Part shown: positions 61,845 to 64,000 of the stretch, piece by piece
Layout of the letters: each line of letters starts with the position of its first letter
Numbering within the stretch: the first letter of the stretch is position 1
Program-made: the position numbers and the translations under genes
Assembly: GCF_033343995.1 (NCBI RefSeq)
Contig: NZ_CP137573.1
Span: 3,133,001 to 3,197,000, forward strand
From: Streptomyces sp. HUAS YS2
GTDB lineage: Bacteria > Actinomycetota > Actinomycetes > Streptomycetales > Streptomycetaceae
DNA: 64,000 nt
Direction of reading: 5' to 3'
Notes under the pieces: generated by a model
What the model saw: only the letters and a program-made list of their open reading frames with translations
The model's database searches: none
Told to the model about the DNA's origin: nothing

Positions 61845-62599
61845 CACATGTCCTTCTGCGTCCGCGCGCGTGAATGCGTCACACCGCCCGGCGCGGTCGA
61901 ACCCGACCCACGCCCGCGCTGCGGGGGCACGCCCTCCAAGGAAGAGGAGGTTCCGTTCACGTCGGTTCCGTCTCCACCGGATCCGTCGGCGGCGAGGAGT
62001 TCGGCCAGTCGTTTGAGTCCCCGGTGGGCCGCGGTGCGGACCGCTCCGGGTCGTTTGCCCAGCGTGTCGGCGGCGCTCTTCGCGTCCAGGCCGACGACCA
62101 CGCGCAGCACCACGGCCTCGGCCTGGTCCTGCGGGAGCCGGGCGATCAGGTCCATCGTGCGGCTGGTGGAGAGGGCTTCCATCGCCTCGACCGCGGTGTC
62201 GGACTCGGCGGGCTTGTCGGTCAGCTCGGTCTCGTCGCCGCCCACGGCGGGCCGTCTGCCGCGCATCCGTATGTGGTCGAGCGAGCGGTTGCGGGCGATG
62301 CGGGCCGCCCAGCCCCGGAAACGGTCGGCGTCACCGCTGAATCGGTCGAGGTCACGGGCTATCTGGAGCCAGGACTCGGAGGCTACGTCCTCGGCGTCGG
62401 TCTCACCGACGAGGGAGCGTATGTAGCCGAGCAGCCGGGGATGCACGGTGCGGTACACAGCGCGGAAGGCATGCTCGTCCCCGCCCTGCGCGGCAAGCAC
62501 CGCGGCAGTCAGCTCCGCGTCGTCCCCCAGCAATCCCCACACCTGTCCGTCATCGCGGCTGGTCATCGCCGCCGCGCCGCCCAGCGCACGCAGCAGCAC
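61844..62599 (-). CDS. ECF sigma factor, first copy
   Basis: 251 residues from GTG at 62599 (AAGGA upstream); ATG at 62566 is an alternative. Region 2: GYIRSLVGETDAEDVASESWLQIARDLDRF...GWAARIARNRSLDHIRMRGRRP. Region 4: RLPQDQAEAVVLRVVVGLDAKSAADTLGKRPGAVRTAAHRGLKRLAEL. The GKRPGAVRTAAHRG helix is the likely -35 reader. A disordered, Gly/Ser-rich tail follows. It is coupled to its membrane partner and has a close paralogue starting at 63618. Confidence 0.92.
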   Translation of the reverse strand: MLLRALGGAAAMTSRDDGQVWGLLGDDAELTAAVLAAQGGDEHAFRAVYRTVHPRLLGYIRSLVGETDAEDVASESWLQIARDLDRFSGDADRFRGWAARIARNRSLDHIRMRGRRPAVGGDETELTDKPAESDTAVEAMEALSTSRTMDLIARLPQDQAEAVVLRVVVGLDAKSAADTLGKRPGAVRTAAHRGLKRLAELLAADGSGGDGTDVNGTSSSLEGVPPQRGRGSGSTAPGGVTHSRARTQKDM

Positions 62600-62741
62600 G
62601 CTACGTCCTTACCGGGTGTCACGTCCACGTGCGTCGGCGTGTTTGTACAAGCTGCAACAGTCGGCGGACGCAGTGCGGTGTGACAGAAAACGCACGCCCG
62701 GCGCTGAGTGGAGTACGGGGCCGTGCTGCGGCCCCGTCGAT

Positions 62742-62785
62742 GACGACCGGGGCCTCTCCTGTGGGGGGTGGCGGCCCCGGTCGTC
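62742..62785 (-). terminator. Hairpin terminator after the second sigma-partner gene
   Basis: 13-bp perfect stem (62742-62754 with 62773-62785) and 18-nt loop, 26 nt beyond the stop. A smaller hairpin CGGGGCC/GGCCCCG lies just beyond at 62717-62737. Confidence 0.75.
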
Positions 62786-62811
62786 CTCTACTTCCGGGCC
62801 CGGCCGCCCGT

Positions 62812-63621
62812 TCAGGGCTTGCGGCTCCTCGGGTTCCCGCGGTCCTTCTCCGCCTCCGCGAGCAGCGGCGCGCAGTACGCCGCCACCCGGCGCGGGCCGC
62901 CGGCCGCTTCCTCCAACCGTTCGTACGCCGTCCCGTCCGGGGCTTCGCCCTTGCGCCGCTGCGCCGCGAGGTAGCTCCGGCAGTGCCCCTCCTCGTCCCG
63001 GGCGGCGGACGGGCGGGGCGGCTTCGGCCGCCCGGCGGCCGGGGAGAGCTCGGGGTCGAGCCGCCCGGGCGGGGTCCCGTCGCGGCCCGGCCCGCCGTCC
63101 TCCGGCTGCCCGCCCGCGGAGCGGGACGGCACGGGCGAGGGCGAGGGCGTCTCGGGACGGGGGGCGAAGGGGGTCGGCAGCACGCCGGTCCCGGCGGCCA
63201 CCGCCACACCGCCGAGCAGCACGGTGACGGCGATGCCCAGGCCGGCGGCCCGTACGGGAAAGGCGCTGCGGCGCCGTACGGTCACGGGCCGCCAGTCGTC
63301 CCGCCGCCGGGTGCGCCGGGTCCGGTGCTCGCCGGCGTCCCGGGCCCGCCGGAACGCGTCGACGGCCGCGGCCTCGCGGGGGTCGGCGGGCTCGCCGGAC
63401 GGACGGGCGTCGGCCCGGGCGGCGTACGGCGCGCCCTTGGGCGGACGGGCGGAGGGGACGGCGAGCGCGTCGGCGATCCGGTCGGCGAAGGGCGTGCGGA
63501 AGGGGTCCTCGGACGGGTCGGACGACCTGTCCCGGGACGATACGGAATGCCCGGCCGCTGCGGACCGCCCGGTCGGTTCCGTTCCCGCCGGGGTCTCCCG
63601 CGGGTCCCGCTGGCGTCTCAT
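62812..63621 (-). CDS. Membrane-anchored sigma-factor partner (anti-sigma-like), second copy
   Basis: 269 residues, ATGA overlap with its sigma gene. Soluble N-terminal part, one membrane helix (about 120-140) ending VAVAAGTGVLPTPFAP, which is nearly the same as VAVAAGTGMLPTPFGP of the copy at 60729, and an outer Pro-rich tail with two Cys (GHCRSYL, AAYCAPLL). The two copies share layout and the helix-proximal sequence but little else. Role inferred as for the first copy. Confidence 0.8.
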   Translation of the reverse strand: MRRQRDPRETPAGTEPTGRSAAAGHSVSSRDRSSDPSEDPFRTPFADRIADALAVPSARPPKGAPYAARADARPSGEPADPREAAAVDAFRRARDAGEHRTRRTRRRDDWRPVTVRRRSAFPVRAAGLGIAVTVLLGGVAVAAGTGVLPTPFAPRPETPSPSPVPSRSAGGQPEDGGPGRDGTPPGRLDPELSPAAGRPKPPRPSAARDEEGHCRSYLAAQRRKGEAPDGTAYERLEEAAGGPRRVAAYCAPLLAEAEKDRGNPRSRKP

Positions 63622-64000
63622 GTTCCGTCCCTCTGTCCCTGCGGCGGCTCGGCGGCCAGCATTCCGGCCAGTTTCTTCAGTCCCCGGTGTCCCGCGGTGC
63701 GGACCGCGCCCGGGCGCTTGCCCAGGACGCGTGCCGCCGCCGGGCCGTCGAGACCGACGACCACGCGCAGCAGGACCGCCTCGGCCTGTTCCCTCGGCAG
63801 GGAACGGATCAGGTCGAGCGCCTGCCCGGTGGACAGGGTCTCCAGCGCCGCGGCGGCCGTGTCGTGGCCGCCCGGCAGTTCCAGCACGTCCTGCTCGAGT
63901 AAGGCCGTCAGGGGCCGCCGCCGCTGCTTGCGCAGATGGTCCAGCGCCCGGTGGCGGGCGATCGTCGCCGTCCACCCCCGGAACCCCGCGCCGTCGCCGC
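63618..64000 (-). CDS. ECF sigma factor, second copy (cut by the window edge)
   Basis: Only the C-terminal 126 residues are in the window; the frame is open to base 64000. It carries the end of region 2 (FRGWTATIARHRALDHLRKQRRRP) and region 4 (SLPREQAEAVLLRVVVGLDGPAAARVLGKRPGAVRTAGHRG). It aligns closely to the first copy, including the same GKRPGAVRTA reader helix, so the two sigma factors may recognise related -35 elements. Confidence 0.9.
   Translation of the reverse strand, partial: GDGAGFRGWTATIARHRALDHLRKQRRRPLTALLEQDVLELPGGHDTAAAALETLSTGQALDLIRSLPREQAEAVLLRVVVGLDGPAAARVLGKRPGAVRTAGHRGLKKLAGMLAAEPPQGQRDGT

Overview
The window is a piece of Streptomyces-type chromosome. GC is above 70 percent with strong third-position GC, GTG starts are frequent, and genes often overlap as GTGA or ATGA. 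From about 5.9 kb onward the gene content (accA2, a nucleoside-salvage set, sigQ-afsQ1-afsQ2, and a nonulosonate wall-polymer cluster) is what I remember from the conserved core of Streptomyces coelicolor around SCO4921 to SCO4866. Names that rest on that memory are flagged in the entries. I see no tRNA, rRNA, CRISPR array, insertion sequence or prophage.

Layout. (1) 0-5.0 kb: a two-gene conflict-type module, a serine hydrolase followed by a 1360-residue protein with caspase, STAND-type NTPase and two probable WD40 propellers, its 3' end overlapping a small convergent membrane-protein gene. (2) 5.9-11.6 kb: accA2, TetR and DeoR regulators, a flavoprotein quinone reductase and a gamma-glutamylcyclotransferase-like gene. 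(3) 11.7-22 kb: nucleoside and deoxyribose catabolism (purine nucleoside phosphorylase, phosphosugar mutase, deoC and an aldehyde dehydrogenase pair), interrupted by a membrane mannosyltransferase, a PH-domain protein and a class F sortase beside a surface-type protein. (4) 22-26 kb: TetR, FMN reductase and efflux pump, a small secreted protein and a uridine kinase-like gene. (5) 26.3-31.1 kb: sigQ divergent from afsQ1-afsQ2-lipoprotein, then VanZ and PspC genes. (6) 31.1-40.6 kb: lipoprotein, small secreted protein, adenosine deaminase, a hydrolase-fold protein, LysR/MFS, an ECF sigma factor with SnoaL tail, STAS, HAD, HEAT and Uma2 genes. (7) 40.6-47.7 kb: deoA, cdd and a BMP-type nucleoside ABC importer. 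(8) 47.8-56.2 kb: an M20 amidohydrolase, then two divergent operons for a nonulosonate (Kdn/teichulosonic-acid-like) cell-wall polymer. (9) 56.3-64 kb: MerR, LeuE-type exporter, a mutase large subunit, an L,D-transpeptidase, and two tandem sigma factor/membrane partner modules, the last cut by the window edge.

How the genes work together. The nucleoside genes are scattered over 36 kb but share a palindromic operator, CTACGCGCGTAG, found upstream of pnp, deoC, add, deoA, the ABC operon and bmp. This marks a local regulon for uptake (BMP ABC importer), deamination (cdd, add), phosphorolysis (deoA, pnp), pentose-phosphate isomerisation (mutase), aldol cleavage (deoC) and acetaldehyde oxidation (aldehyde dehydrogenases). 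A perfect AfsQ1-type direct repeat lies between sigQ and afsQ1. Many genes appear to be read from leaderless mRNAs, because a -10-like hexamer sits only 6-7 nt before the start codon.

The most system-like novelty is the hydrolase/caspase-NTPase-WD40 pair at the left end. It resembles a one-polypeptide Apaf-1 apoptosome fused to its caspase and is a good candidate for abortive-infection immunity. Other points are the split ALDH16-like pair, an importer ATPase with no ordinary start codon, and the duplicated sigma factor modules.
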